This document shows, piece after piece, positions 1 through 11,740 of a stretch of 64,000 nt of DNA (positions are counted from its first letter, which is position 1; each line of letters starts with the position of its first letter). Origin of the DNA: Castellaniella daejeonensis (lineage in GTDB: Bacteria; Pseudomonadota; Gammaproteobacteria; Burkholderiales; Burkholderiaceae_B); assembly GCF_039523555.1 (NCBI RefSeq), contig NZ_BAAAFN010000015.1:310001-374000 (forward strand), written 5' to 3'. Position numbers and translations under genes: made by a program. The notes beneath the pieces were generated by a model, which was given only the letters and a program-made list of their open reading frames with translations, was not told the DNA's origin and searched no databases.

Positions 1-2
1 CC

Positions 3-1214
3 GAGGTATTGCGCGACGACACGTTCGAGGGGCTGGCCGCGGAACTCAACCAGCTCTGGCTCGGCCAGGGGGGCTTCCAGAGCCAGACCGTGAACTACGC
101 ACTGGATGGCCGCCGCCTGGACCTGTCGCTGAAGGCCGTGGTGCTGGCCGACGAGCAGCGACCCTGGGACCGGGTCCTGGTCGCCATGGAAGACGTCACC
201 CCGCTGCAGGAAGCCCGCCGCCGGGCCCAGGCCAGCGAGCGCGATGCCCGCGAATTCTTCCAGCAGGCGCCGGTTTCCCTGTGGGTCGAGGATTTCAGCG
301 CCATCAAGCGCCTGTTCGACGAACTGCGCGGCCAGGACATCAGCGATTTCCGTACATTCCTGGATGTGCATCCCGACTTCATCGACCGCTGCCTCCAGGA
401 AGTCCGCATCATCGACGTCAATGACTACACCCTGACGCTGTTCAAGGCGGAATCCCGGGACCAGCTGATCGAGCGGATGAACGACGTCTTCCGCGAGGAA
501 TCCCGCGCCTCCTTCGCCGAACAGCTGATCGACTTGTGGCATGACCGGCTCTTTCACCAGAGAGAAGTCCAGAATCACACCCTGGAAGGCGATCTCCTGC
601 ACATACACCTGCAGCTGTCGGTCTTCCAGGGGCACGAGGACGACTGGGGCCTGGTGCTGGTCTCGCTGACCGACATCACGGCCCGCAAGAAAGCCGAAGC
701 CTACCTGGAATACCTGGGCAAGCACGATGTGCTGACCCAGCTGAAGAACCGCTCCTATTTCGTCGACGAACTGGGCCGCCTGCAGCGCAAGCGGGCGCCG
801 CTGGTGTCATTCATTGCGCTGGACCTGAACAATCTGAAGCAGGCCAACGACGAGGGCGGCCACGCGGTGGGCGACGATCTGCTGCGCCGTTTCGGCGAGG
901 TCCTGAACAAGGCGATCGATCGCCCGGGCCAGGCCGCCCGCATCGGCGGCGACGAGTTCGTGGTGATACTGCCCGGCTACGACGAGACGGCGAGCCGCAA
1001 GGTGCTGGACAACATCCATTCGCTGATCGAGCTGAACAACCAGTACTACGGCGGCATTCCGCTGAGCGTTTCGGCCGGCGAGGCCACCTGCCGCGACCCC
1101 GCCGCCCTGGAGCAGGCCCTGAAGGACGCCGACCACGCGCTGTATGAAGACAAGCGCCGCTACTACAGCACGCACGAGCGGCGCCAGGGATCGGCCGGGC
1201 GCGCCGAAAGCTGA
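3..1214 (+). CDS. Sensor diguanylate cyclase (PAS-PAS-GGDEF), 5' end cut off
   Basis: The frame is open from the first whole codon, so the gene starts before the window; the TTG at 9 lacks a ribosome site and is not a convincing start. About 400 codons are visible. An end of one PAS-like module (AMEDVTPLQEA) is followed by a second sensory module closing with LVSLTDITARKKAE, then a GGDEF domain over the last ~165 residues with LTQLKNRSYF and an intact RIGGDEFVV signature. The protein should make cyclic di-GMP from two GTP in response to an unknown cytoplasmic signal. No RxxD inhibitory site stands five residues before the signature, so product inhibition through that site is unlikely. The gene ends back to back, with zero spacing, against the next gene on the other strand. 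Confidence 0.88.
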   Translation, partial: EVLRDDTFEGLAAELNQLWLGQGGFQSQTVNYALDGRRLDLSLKAVVLADEQRPWDRVLVAMEDVTPLQEARRRAQASERDAREFFQQAPVSLWVEDFSAIKRLFDELRGQDISDFRTFLDVHPDFIDRCLQEVRIIDVNDYTLTLFKAESRDQLIERMNDVFREESRASFAEQLIDLWHDRLFHQREVQNHTLEGDLLHIHLQLSVFQGHEDDWGLVLVSLTDITARKKAEAYLEYLGKHDVLTQLKNRSYFVDELGRLQRKRAPLVSFIALDLNNLKQANDEGGHAVGDDLLRRFGEVLNKAIDRPGQAARIGGDEFVVILPGYDETASRKVLDNIHSLIELNNQYYGGIPLSVSAGEATCRDPAALEQALKDADHALYEDKRRYYSTHERRQGSAGRAES

Positions 1215-1832
1215 TCAGGCGGCGCGCGGCAGCGGGCTGACCGTGACCAGCCCGGGCTGGTCGATGGCTTCCAGGATGCGGCGCACGCGGTCTTGCCAGA
1301 GCTGGGCGAAATCCCGCTTTTCCGTTTCGTCGGCGTGGCCGGACAGGATCTTCTGCAGCATCGGCATGGCCGCCGGCGAGCCCGGTACGCCCTGGGCACT
1401 GAAGGACACCGCCACCTGATCGCCGGTGTCCCGGCGCGTGAAGACGATTTCTCCGGGGATGTCGCCCCCGAAATGCAGCAGGTTGCGCCGGTCGTGCTGG
1501 CCGGCCAGCCCCTTGAAGCCCGTATCGACGGTGGCGCCGGTGACCAGGCTGACCACATTGGCGATGACGCCGGTGACGCCGTTGGTGGCGTCGTCCGCGA
1601 AGGTGACGTCGATGTCGCCGCGTTGCGGCGCGGCGTCGGGATACAGGGCGCGCAGCGCGCGCACCGTCATCAGCCAGGCGCCGGCCACCGTGGGGCAGGA
1701 ATGGCCGGCCAGACGCACGGCGTCTTCGTAGCCGTACTCGATCAGGCCGTCGTCGGATGCGCCCAGCAGCTGGGCGAGCGGATCGTGCAGCGCGATGCGC
1801 GGGGCCTGGGCGAAGAATTCGGGAAATGCCAT
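1215..1832 (-). CDS. FmdE-like domain protein
   Basis: A 205-residue soluble protein. Residues ~35-60 (EDAVRLAGHSCPTVAGAW) carry the GHxCP...G signature of the FmdE family, named after a protein encoded beside molybdenum formylmethanofuran dehydrogenase. In bacteria without methanofuran the family's role is unknown; metal binding through the conserved His and Cys is the usual proposal. GGAG lies eight to nine bases before the ATG. It is divergent from acnA and convergent with the cyclase, so it is probably a single transcription unit. It lies about 12 kb from the formate dehydrogenase operon and no functional link can be shown. Confidence 0.72.
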   Translation of the reverse strand: MAFPEFFAQAPRIALHDPLAQLLGASDDGLIEYGYEDAVRLAGHSCPTVAGAWLMTVRALRALYPDAAPQRGDIDVTFADDATNGVTGVIANVVSLVTGATVDTGFKGLAGQHDRRNLLHFGGDIPGEIVFTRRDTGDQVAVSFSAQGVPGSPAAMPMLQKILSGHADETEKRDFAQLWQDRVRRILEAIDQPGLVTVSPLPRAA

Positions 1833-2064
1833 GAAATGCGCTCCGGAGGAACAGGAATCGTTCCAGTGTAGGCCCGGGCGCCGGGAAAACCGCGCTTAAC
1901 CCTGGGCTGCGTCCGGTCGTTGGCCATGTGCGCCGGCAGCCTTGCGTCCGTGCCCGGCGCGAAGGATGGCCGCCGGTGCCAGGGGGTGTAAGATGGACCG
2001 GATCAGCGGCCCCGTGGCGGAGGTCCCCCGGCGGCCCGTGTTCGAACCGACAGGAGGACATGTC

Positions 2065-4740
<2,676 letters not shown>

Positions 4741-4762
4741 TGCGGGCGGTTATCATGGGCGG

Positions 4763-6157
4763 ATGAGTTCATCTTCTTCCGCCTCATGGGGCGCCCTGCT
4801 GCGGGGCCGCAATGGCTTGCGGTCCCTCGCCCTGGCCGGCGGCGTGGCCGTGCACGCGGTCAACGTCTTCATTGCCACCACCATTCTGCCCTCGGTCGTG
4901 CGCGACATCGGCGGCCTGCCCTGGTACGCCTGGAACACCACGCTGTTCGTGGCGGCATCGATCATGGGGTCTTCATGCGCCCCGCTGGGCATCCGCTGGT
5001 ACGGTCTGCGGCGCGCATTCCTGCTGGCCCTGTTCGTGTTCGCGGGCGGAACCGTGGCCTGCGGGCTGGCGCCCAGCATGCCATGGCTGCTGTTCGGCCG
5101 GGTGGGCCAGGGCCTGGGCGGCGGCATGCTGCTCAGCCTGAGCTACGCCACCGTGCCCCTGGTGTTTCATCAAAGCCTGTGGTCGCGCGCCATGGCGCTG
5201 ATTTCCGGCATGTGGGGGGTGGCCACCCTGTCGGGGCCGGCCATCGGCGGCCTGTTCGCCGAAGCCGGGCTCTGGCGCTGGGCGTTCTGGGCCGTCCTGC
5301 CGGTGTGCGTGTTGCTGGGTGCGCTGCTGGTGACCCAGCTGGACGCGGTGGGCCGTGACCGCAGCGCGCGGCTGGATGCGCCCCTGTTCCGCATGGGCCT
5401 GCTGGTCGCTTCCGTGCTGGTGGTGTCGGCGGCCAGTCTCCATCCGTCCTGGATCGCCCAGCTCGCGGGCGTGGCAGGCGGCCTGCTGCTGGTGTTCTGG
5501 CTGGCGCGCATGGATGGCCGCGCGCGCCAGCGCTTCCTGCCCGCAGGGGCCTGGTCGCTGGCGCATCCCCTGGGCCGCCGCTACGCCATGATCGGCCTGA
5601 TGAGCATCGGCGTGACGACGGAAGTCTTCGTGCCTTATTTCCTGCAGGTCCTGCATGGGCAGTCGCCGCTGCATGCGGGCTATCTGTCGGCGCTCATGTC
5701 GGCCGGGTGGACGCTGGGCACCCTGGCCAGTTCCGGCCGCGGGCCCGCCGGCGTCGGGCGCTTGCTGGCGCTGGGGCCGGTCCTGTCGGCGGCGTCGCTT
5801 GCCGGGCTGTATGTGTACATGCCCGATCCCGGTGCGCCGACGGAGCTGCTGGCCGCATTGCTGCTGGGGGTGGGCGTGGGCGTGGGCCTGTGCTGGCCGC
5901 ACCTGCTGACCGGCGTGTTCAGGGCCGCGCCGGCGGACCAGCAGAACATCGCTTCGGCGGCGATCACGACCCTGCAGCTGTACGCCATGGCATTGGGCGC
6001 CAGCGTGGCGGGCATGGCCGCCAACGCCGCGGGCTTCACCGACCCGGGCGGCTGGCAGGGTACCCGCCAGGCCGCCTGGGCGGTCTATGGGGTGTTCGTC
6101 TTCGCGCCTGCCCTGGCGACCAGCCTGGGATGGCGGGCGCGCCGCGACGGCGTCTAG
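4763..6157 (+). CDS. MFS transporter, DHA2-like
   Basis: A 464-residue membrane protein with at least 12 hydrophobic segments. The first (VHAVNVFIATTILPSVVRDI) and fourth (LLFGRVGQGLGGGMLLSLSY) resemble motifs of proton-driven multidrug exporters of the DHA2 branch. Substrate unknown. It begins 22 bases after acnA, so it may be read through from the acnA promoter, but a functional link is not evident. The ribosome site before ATG 4763 is weak. Confidence 0.8.
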   Translation: MSSSSSASWGALLRGRNGLRSLALAGGVAVHAVNVFIATTILPSVVRDIGGLPWYAWNTTLFVAASIMGSSCAPLGIRWYGLRRAFLLALFVFAGGTVACGLAPSMPWLLFGRVGQGLGGGMLLSLSYATVPLVFHQSLWSRAMALISGMWGVATLSGPAIGGLFAEAGLWRWAFWAVLPVCVLLGALLVTQLDAVGRDRSARLDAPLFRMGLLVASVLVVSAASLHPSWIAQLAGVAGGLLLVFWLARMDGRARQRFLPAGAWSLAHPLGRRYAMIGLMSIGVTTEVFVPYFLQVLHGQSPLHAGYLSALMSAGWTLGTLASSGRGPAGVGRLLALGPVLSAASLAGLYVYMPDPGAPTELLAALLLGVGVGVGLCWPHLLTGVFRAAPADQQNIASAAITTLQLYAMALGASVAGMAANAAGFTDPGGWQGTRQAAWAVYGVFVFAPALATSLGWRARRDGV

Positions 6158-6161
6158 GCGT

Positions 6162-7001
6162 TTACTTCAGCAGGTGGAACGTCTCGGGATCCGGACCGAG
6201 GCGTCCGTCGGCGCGGTCCATGGCGGCGATCCTGGCCATGGCGTCGTCGTCCAGGTGCAGGTTCCACAGATTGAAGTTTTCCTGGATCCGTTCCGGGGTC
6301 GAGGATTTCGGGATCACCATGTGACCCATCTGGATGTGCCAGCGCAGGATCACCTGCGCCGGGCTGGCCTGCAGCCGGTGGGCCAGTTCCAGGATTGCCG
6401 GATCCCGCAGCGCCTGGCCCTGCCCCAGCGGGCTCCAGGCCTCGGTGAGGATGTCGTGGTCCCGGTGGTAGGCGCGCAGTTCGGCCTGCTGGAAATGCGG
6501 GTGCAGTTCGATCTGGTTGACCACCGGCAGCACACCGGTGCCGTCCAGCAGCCGCTGCAGGTGGCCGGGCTGGAAGTTGCAGACACCGATCGACCGGGCG
6601 CGGCCTTCGTCGCGCAGCTGGATCAGGGCTTCCCAGGTGTCCAGATAGCGCTTTTCCTTGGGAACCGGCCAGTGGATCAGGAACAGGTCGACGTAGTCCA
6701 GCCCCAGCCGGTCGAGGCTTTCCTGGAATGCGGCCTTGGTACTATCGTGGCCATGCCGGTCGTTCCAGACCTTGGTGGCCACGAACAGTTCCTCGCGGGG
6801 AACGCCGCATCGGGCGATGCCGAGGCCGACTTCGGCCTCGTTGCCGTAGATGGCGGCGGTATCGATGGAACGGTAGCCGGCCTCGACGGCAGCCTGGATC
6901 GCCGGGACGACGGCGTCGCCGGTCAGTTTCCAGGTGCCCAGGCCCAGTTGGGGCGCTCGACGGCCATCATGAAACGTGAGATAGGGTTGATTGGTGGACA
7001 T
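6162..7001 (-). CDS. Aldo/keto reductase (DkgA-like)
   Basis: A 279-residue NADPH-dependent carbonyl reductase of the AKR fold. Family features run in order: APQLGLGTWKL at the N terminus, SIDTAAIYGNEAEVG (catalytic Asp and Tyr), FVATKVWN (catalytic Lys), LFLIHWP (catalytic His), and a C-terminal IPKSSTPERI cofactor-binding segment. This matches the 2,5-diketo-D-gluconate/methylglyoxal reductase group; the real substrate cannot be read from the sequence. The start at 7001 is preceded by GGAGA; an upstream ATG at 7055 would overlap the promoter of the divergent panB. It converges with the MFS gene, with four bases between the stops. Confidence 0.9.
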   Translation of the reverse strand: MSTNQPYLTFHDGRRAPQLGLGTWKLTGDAVVPAIQAAVEAGYRSIDTAAIYGNEAEVGLGIARCGVPREELFVATKVWNDRHGHDSTKAAFQESLDRLGLDYVDLFLIHWPVPKEKRYLDTWEALIQLRDEGRARSIGVCNFQPGHLQRLLDGTGVLPVVNQIELHPHFQQAELRAYHRDHDILTEAWSPLGQGQALRDPAILELAHRLQASPAQVILRWHIQMGHMVIPKSSTPERIQENFNLWNLHLDDDAMARIAAMDRADGRLGPDPETFHLLK

Positions 7002-7080
7002 TCGGGTCTCCAGTGTGGGCAGCGCACGGCTGGCCGGCAAATGGCTTGCCGGCAATGAACGAATCTTTGGAGTCAGTCAA

Positions 7081-7905
7081 ATGAGTGTACATAGTCAGGC
7101 GCAGCGCGTCACGGTGCCCCAGCTCGTCGCTTCCAAGGGCGAACGCAAGATCGCGGCGCTGACCGCCTACATCGCGCCGATCGCCCGCCTGCTGGACGAG
7201 GCCGTGGACATGCTGCTGGTGGGCGATTCCACGGCCATGGTGGGCTATGCGCTGCCCGACACGCTGTCGATCACGGTCGAGACGATGGCCGCCCATACCG
7301 CCGCCGTGGTCAGGGCCACCCGGCATGCCTGCGTGATCGCCGACATGCCGTTCGGCAGCTACCAGCAGTCTCCCGCCCAGGCATTCGCCAATGCCGCGAC
7401 CCTGCTGGCGTCCGGCGGCGCCTCCGGCGTCAAGCTCGAGGGCGGCCAGGCCCTGGCCGACACCACCCGGTTCCTGGTGGAGCGCGGCATTCCGGTGCTG
7501 GCGCATGTGGGCCTCATGCCCCAGTACGTCAACACCATGGGCGGCTTCAAGGCCCAGGGCATGACCGAGGCCGCCGCCCGCCGCATCCTGGACGATGCCC
7601 GCGCGCACGCCGAGGCCGGGGCGTTCGGCGTGGTGCTGGAAGGCATCAGCGAGCCCCTGGCGCGCGAGATCACGGCGGCGCTGCCGATTCCCACCATCGG
7701 CATCGGAGCCTCGCCCGCCTGCGATGGCCAGATCCTGGTGACCGAGGACATCCTGGGTCTCAGCGGCGACAGGATCCCGAAATTCGCCCGGCGTTTCGCC
7801 GACGCGGGACAGGTGATACGCCAGGCGGCGCAGGACTATGCCCAATCCGTGCGGGAAGAGACCTTTCCTACGCTTGCTCATTGTTTTGGTGTACGGCCAA
7901 AGTAG
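7081..7905 (+). CDS. panB: 3-methyl-2-oxobutanoate hydroxymethyltransferase
   Basis: Transfers a hydroxymethyl group from 5,10-methylene-THF to 2-oxoisovalerate, giving ketopantoate in pantothenate and CoA synthesis; cytoplasmic. The 274-residue barrel carries LVGDSTAMV (Mg2+ and substrate ligands), the KLEGG segment and the catalytic-Glu region VVLEGISE. The ATG at 7081 has TTGGAG upstream; the frame is open to 6991 but that part is not PanB-like. panC is not adjacent, so the pathway is split. It is divergent from the aldo/keto reductase with a 79-base shared promoter gap. Confidence 0.93.
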   Translation: MSVHSQAQRVTVPQLVASKGERKIAALTAYIAPIARLLDEAVDMLLVGDSTAMVGYALPDTLSITVETMAAHTAAVVRATRHACVIADMPFGSYQQSPAQAFANAATLLASGGASGVKLEGGQALADTTRFLVERGIPVLAHVGLMPQYVNTMGGFKAQGMTEAAARRILDDARAHAEAGAFGVVLEGISEPLAREITAALPIPTIGIGASPACDGQILVTEDILGLSGDRIPKFARRFADAGQVIRQAAQDYAQSVREETFPTLAHCFGVRPK

Positions 7906-8087
7906 TAATATTCATATAATTTTCATTTCTAGATATTTCGCCCGAGCCGCCGCCACTGGCTGATCCGGGCGGTTTCTGGCCGCCGAGCCGCTACAAGACA
8001 GCAGACGTCTCATCGGGCATGTGCGCATTCGAAGCGCGGCACGGGGCTCTTTTAGGGTGCGGCCAGGGACGGTCCGCATCGAACGCC

Positions 8088-9059
8088 ATGGAAATACGCC
8101 AACTCGAGGCCCTGAACGCCATCGTGACCAGCGGCAGCGTCACTGCGGCCGGCCGCATGCTGGGCCGTTCGCAGCCCGTCGTGAGCCGCCAGATCAGCGA
8201 TCTGGAGGCCGAGCTGGGTTTCCTGCTGTTCACCCGCACCCGGCCCACCATCACGCTGACCGAACAGGGCGCCGAGTTCTACCAGGAAGTGCGCGGCATT
8301 CTGGCCGAGCTGCATCAGCTGGAATCGCGAGTCCAGGGCATGCGCAACGGCCAGGTCCGCCCGCTGCGGGTGCTGGCCGCCGTCGATCTCGCCCGCGGCC
8401 TGCTGCCCGAAGCCCTGGCCAGGATGGACCGCTTCAGCCCCGTGTTCCGCGAAAAACTCATCATCGAGGAAGTCGTCCACGAAGTGCCCGCCAGCGCGCT
8501 GGCCGAAGGCCGGGCGGATTTCGCGCTCATCAACCTGCCGATCGATGCCGGTGCCTTGCGGGTGCACTGGTGCGGCCAGGCGCCCTGCCTGCTGGCAATG
8601 CCCGCGGCCCATCCGCTCGCGGCGCGCGAAACGGTCCGGCTCGAAGACGTGCGCAACACCGACGTCATCACGCTGCTCAACCGCTATCGCATGCGTTATC
8701 ACCTGACCAGCAGTCTGGTGCAGGCGACGGCAGGCGGGGCCAGGCGCCACATCGAAGTCGGCAGCCAGCAGACAGCCCTGTCTCTGGTGCGGCTCGGCCT
8801 GGGCGTGGCGCTGATCGATCCGTTCTCGATCCGGGGCGTCCATCTCGATGGAATCGTCCTGCGGCCCATCCAGACCGACATCGCCTACATGATCGGTGCC
8901 GTTTCCCAGGCAACGCACGAGCTGTCCGAAGGCGCCCAGCGCCTGGTCCAGGGGCTGCATCTGCACGTCCAGAGCTGCATTCCGCATTATGTCGACACGG
9001 ATCCCAGCGGCCTGCGCCCCAGGGCATCCCGCAAGGCCGAGGTCCTGCGTTCGGCCTGA
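8088..9059 (+). CDS. LysR-family transcriptional regulator
   Basis: A 323-residue regulator. Residues 1-60 form the winged helix-turn-helix (MEIRQLEALNAIV, then GSVTAAGRMLGRSQPVVSRQ), followed by a substrate-binding effector domain. The ATG at 8088 gives the canonical LysR N terminus; a start at 8019 would add 23 non-family residues. No divergent target is adjacent, since panB lies upstream on the same strand, so its regulon is unknown. The 182-base gap before it is AT-rich at its left end. Confidence 0.9.
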   Translation: MEIRQLEALNAIVTSGSVTAAGRMLGRSQPVVSRQISDLEAELGFLLFTRTRPTITLTEQGAEFYQEVRGILAELHQLESRVQGMRNGQVRPLRVLAAVDLARGLLPEALARMDRFSPVFREKLIIEEVVHEVPASALAEGRADFALINLPIDAGALRVHWCGQAPCLLAMPAAHPLAARETVRLEDVRNTDVITLLNRYRMRYHLTSSLVQATAGGARRHIEVGSQQTALSLVRLGLGVALIDPFSIRGVHLDGIVLRPIQTDIAYMIGAVSQATHELSEGAQRLVQGLHLHVQSCIPHYVDTDPSGLRPRASRKAEVLRSA

Positions 9060-9170
9060 GCCGCTGCGGCGTGCCGGCATCGCGGGCGCCCGGGGTCGGG
9101 ACGGCTCGCGCGGATGCCGATCCGCGCTTGTGCGATGATGTCGGGTCTTCATGCAGCATAGGGTGGCATC

Positions 9171-10616
9171 GTGATCCCGCTTTCTCCGGAAATCCTGGCG
9201 TTGCTGGCGCTGGCCTTCCTGGTCGGCGCAGTGGCCGGTGCCTGGCCCGCGCGCCGGCGCCTGCTGGAGCAGGCCGCCGAAGCTGCCCGCCAGGCCGAGC
9301 GCGCCGACCGGCTGCAGGAACGGATCGGACAGCTCGAGCAGGATGTGTCCGCCCGGGCCGGCATGGCGGAGGATTGGCGGTCCCGGGCCCAGGACGCCCA
9401 GCTGGATCTGGCCAGGCTGCAGGCGGCCTACCAGGAAAAGCACGCTGCGCTCGACGAGCTGAAGCAGGCCTTCGAGCAGTCGCGCGCGGCGCTGAAGACG
9501 GAATTCCAGCAGCTGGCCGGCCAGGTCCTGGAAGAAAAAAGCCACGGCCTCGCTCGTACCAGCCAGGATTCGCTCGATGGCCTGCTGCGGCCATTCCGTG
9601 AGCAGATCGAAGGCTTCCAGCGGCGCATCAATGAAATCCACGATGCGTCGGTGCAGGGCCAGGCCCGGCTGGATGCGGAAATCCGCCGTGTCCTGGACGT
9701 GGGGCTGAAGATGAGCGACGAGGCCCAATCCCTGGCCAGGGCACTGAAGGGCGACAAGAAAACCACCGGCAACTGGGGCGAGGTCCTGCTGGAACGCAGC
9801 CTGCAGCTGGCGGGCCTGATCGCGGGCGACCACTACCAGGCCCAGGCACCGTTCCGCGACGAGGCCGGCAACCGGCGTCAGCCGGATTTCGTCGTGCGCC
9901 TGCCGGACGGCAAGCACCTGATCATCGACAGCAAGGTTTCTCTGGTGGACTACGACCGGGCCGTGTCCGCCGACACGCCCGAGGCGCGCGAAGCCGCGCT
10001 GGCCGCGCATGCGCGCGCCGTGCGCAATCACATCGACGACCTGGCCCGCAAGGACTACAGCAGCCTGATCGGCATGAAGAGCCCCGGTTTCGTGCTAATG
10101 TACATGCCGGTCGAACCGGCCTACATCGAGGCCATGCATCATGACCGGGAACTGTTCGATCACGGCTATCGCCGCAATATCGTTCTGGTGTCCCATACCA
10201 CGCTGATGCCGGTGCTCCGCACGGTGGCAACCCTGTGGATGCTGGCGCGCAGCAACGAACAGGCCCGCGCGCTGAGCGAACAGGCCGGCGGGCTGTACCG
10301 GCAGGTCGAAGTGGTGGCCGATCGCCTGCAGAAGCTGGGCCACGCGCTGGGGAATGCGGCCACGCACTACAACAGCACGGTCACGGCCGTGGCCGGGCAG
10401 CGGGGCCTGTACGGCAAGGCCGGCCGTTTTGCCGAGCTGTCTGCCAAGGCCGGCCGGCCGTTGCCGCCGCTGGAGCCCCTGCACGCGGATTTCGAAGTCC
10501 AGCGACTGGATCTTGCGGTGCCCGGGGCAGGCCCAGGCGTGCCCGCCCCTGAATCGGACGCTGCGGCGGCGCAGGACCCGGCCGCCCCGTTCTCTCCAAC
10601 GGAGTCAGAGACATGA
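9171..10616 (+). CDS. rmuC: DNA recombination protein RmuC
   Basis: A 481-residue protein with an N-terminal membrane anchor (residues ~8-24), a coiled-coil rich in Ala/Glu/Gln/Arg (~30-140), and the RmuC nuclease-like domain, including GNWGEVLLERSLQ, DFVVRLPDGKHLIIDSKV and LMYMPVEPAYIEAM. The family limits inversion and recombination at short inverted repeats by an uncertain mechanism; the PD-(D/E)xK-like core suggests DNA cleavage. It uses a GTG start. Its stop overlaps the ATG of the next gene in an ATGA junction, so the two are translationally coupled. Confidence 0.93.
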   Translation: MIPLSPEILALLALAFLVGAVAGAWPARRRLLEQAAEAARQAERADRLQERIGQLEQDVSARAGMAEDWRSRAQDAQLDLARLQAAYQEKHAALDELKQAFEQSRAALKTEFQQLAGQVLEEKSHGLARTSQDSLDGLLRPFREQIEGFQRRINEIHDASVQGQARLDAEIRRVLDVGLKMSDEAQSLARALKGDKKTTGNWGEVLLERSLQLAGLIAGDHYQAQAPFRDEAGNRRQPDFVVRLPDGKHLIIDSKVSLVDYDRAVSADTPEAREAALAAHARAVRNHIDDLARKDYSSLIGMKSPGFVLMYMPVEPAYIEAMHHDRELFDHGYRRNIVLVSHTTLMPVLRTVATLWMLARSNEQARALSEQAGGLYRQVEVVADRLQKLGHALGNAATHYNSTVTAVAGQRGLYGKAGRFAELSAKAGRPLPPLEPLHADFEVQRLDLAVPGAGPGVPAPESDAAAAQDPAAPFSPTESET

Positions 10617-11656
10617 CGCTTGAACTGGATGCGCGAACCGCTGCAGGGATCCTTCGTGGGCTGCGTGCCTCGTCCGGGATGCGGCGGCTGCCGCGTGCCG
10701 CGGCGCTTTTCGTTTTCTCCATCGCACTGTGGGCCTGGGCGGGGCCGGGTGCTGCCGCTCCGGCGCCCGGTTCGCAGGCAGTGGCCGAGGCCGCCGCGCA
10801 GAACGGCCGGCGCGTGGACGACACGCCTCGCATGGCGATCCTGTCGGCCTTCGCTCCCGAGCTGGAACTGCTGCGCGCCCGCCTGCGGGAATCGCAAGTC
10901 CATGTCGTCCAGGGGGTCGAGTTCACCACCGGGCAGCTTGAAGGCCAGCCCGTCGTGCTGGCGCTCAGCGGCATCAGCATGGTCAACGCCGCCATGAACA
11001 CCCAGCTGCTGTTCGACCGCTTCCATGTCACCCACCTGATTTTCAGCGGCATCGCGGGTGGCGTGAATCCCGACCTGAACATCGGTGATGTCAGCGTGCC
11101 CGAGCGCTGGGGGCAATACCTGGAAGTGGTCATGATGCGGGAAACCGCACCGGGGCAGTACCGCGCGCCGGCTTCCAAGGGCGCCTTCGAGTTTCCGCCC
11201 TATGGCATGATGCAGCCGCGCGCGGTGCGCGTGCAGCCTGCCGATGGCGCCGGAATCCAGGAAAAATTCTGGTTCGAGGCCGATGCGCGCATGCTGGCCG
11301 TGGCGCGCGGCATCCAGTCCGTGCCCCTGCGCGCCTGCGACCGCGACGACCGTTGCCTGGACAGGCGCCCTCGACTGGTGGTCGGCGGCAACGGCGTGTC
11401 CGGCCAGGCTTTCGTGGACAATGCCGATTTTCGCCGCTACGCCTTTCGTACCTTCCAGGCCAACGTGCTGGACATGGAAAGCGCGGCCTGCGCCCAGGTG
11501 GCCTGGCGCGCGGGCGTGCCCTTCATTGCCTTCCGGTCGCTCAGCGACCTGGCCGGCGGCGGGCCGGGCGAGAATGAAATGAATGCCTTCCTGCACATCG
11601 CGGCGGACAATGCCGCGCAGGTGCTGCTGGCGTTTCTGCGCGCCTGGCCGGGCTGA
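10613..11656 (+). CDS. Secreted MTA/SAH-nucleosidase-like protein
   Basis: A 347-residue protein with a nucleoside phosphorylase/nucleosidase fold: ILSAFAPELELL, a glycine-rich GIAGGVNP, and the active-site strand NVLDMESAACAQ followed by FRSLSDLAGG, which matches the MTA/SAH nucleosidase and PNP pattern. Before it comes a hydrophobic segment (residues ~28-48) ending in AWAGPGAAAPA, a likely signal peptide, so the protein is probably periplasmic. Starting at ATG 10613 (GGAG eight bases before) gives a long charged n-region; ATG 10679 would give a classical signal peptide but has a poor ribosome site. It overlaps rmuC by four bases. Substrate unknown. Confidence 0.78.
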   Translation: MTLELDARTAAGILRGLRASSGMRRLPRAAALFVFSIALWAWAGPGAAAPAPGSQAVAEAAAQNGRRVDDTPRMAILSAFAPELELLRARLRESQVHVVQGVEFTTGQLEGQPVVLALSGISMVNAAMNTQLLFDRFHVTHLIFSGIAGGVNPDLNIGDVSVPERWGQYLEVVMMRETAPGQYRAPASKGAFEFPPYGMMQPRAVRVQPADGAGIQEKFWFEADARMLAVARGIQSVPLRACDRDDRCLDRRPRLVVGGNGVSGQAFVDNADFRRYAFRTFQANVLDMESAACAQVAWRAGVPFIAFRSLSDLAGGGPGENEMNAFLHIAADNAAQVLLAFLRAWPG

Positions 11657-11669
11657 TCATGGATGTGCC

Positions 11670-11706
11670 GATGCCGTGCCGCCATCGGCGATGGCGGCAC
11701 GGCATC
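11670..11706. terminator. 16-bp perfect hairpin between convergent genes
   Basis: A perfect 16-bp inverted repeat with a five-base loop (arms 11670-11685 and 11691-11706) lies 13 bases after the nucleosidase stop and 34 bases before the stop of the leftward small gene. No T-run follows on either strand, so it is an atypical terminator or an mRNA-end stabiliser serving both converging units. Confidence 0.55.
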
Positions 11707-11740
11707 ATGGCGGCCGGGGAGCCCCTGGCTCGGAGGCTCC

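Noticed and set aside
7906..8087. Intrinsic terminator after panB
   Set aside because: The GCCGCC/GGCGG pairing is interrupted and is not followed by a clear T-run.
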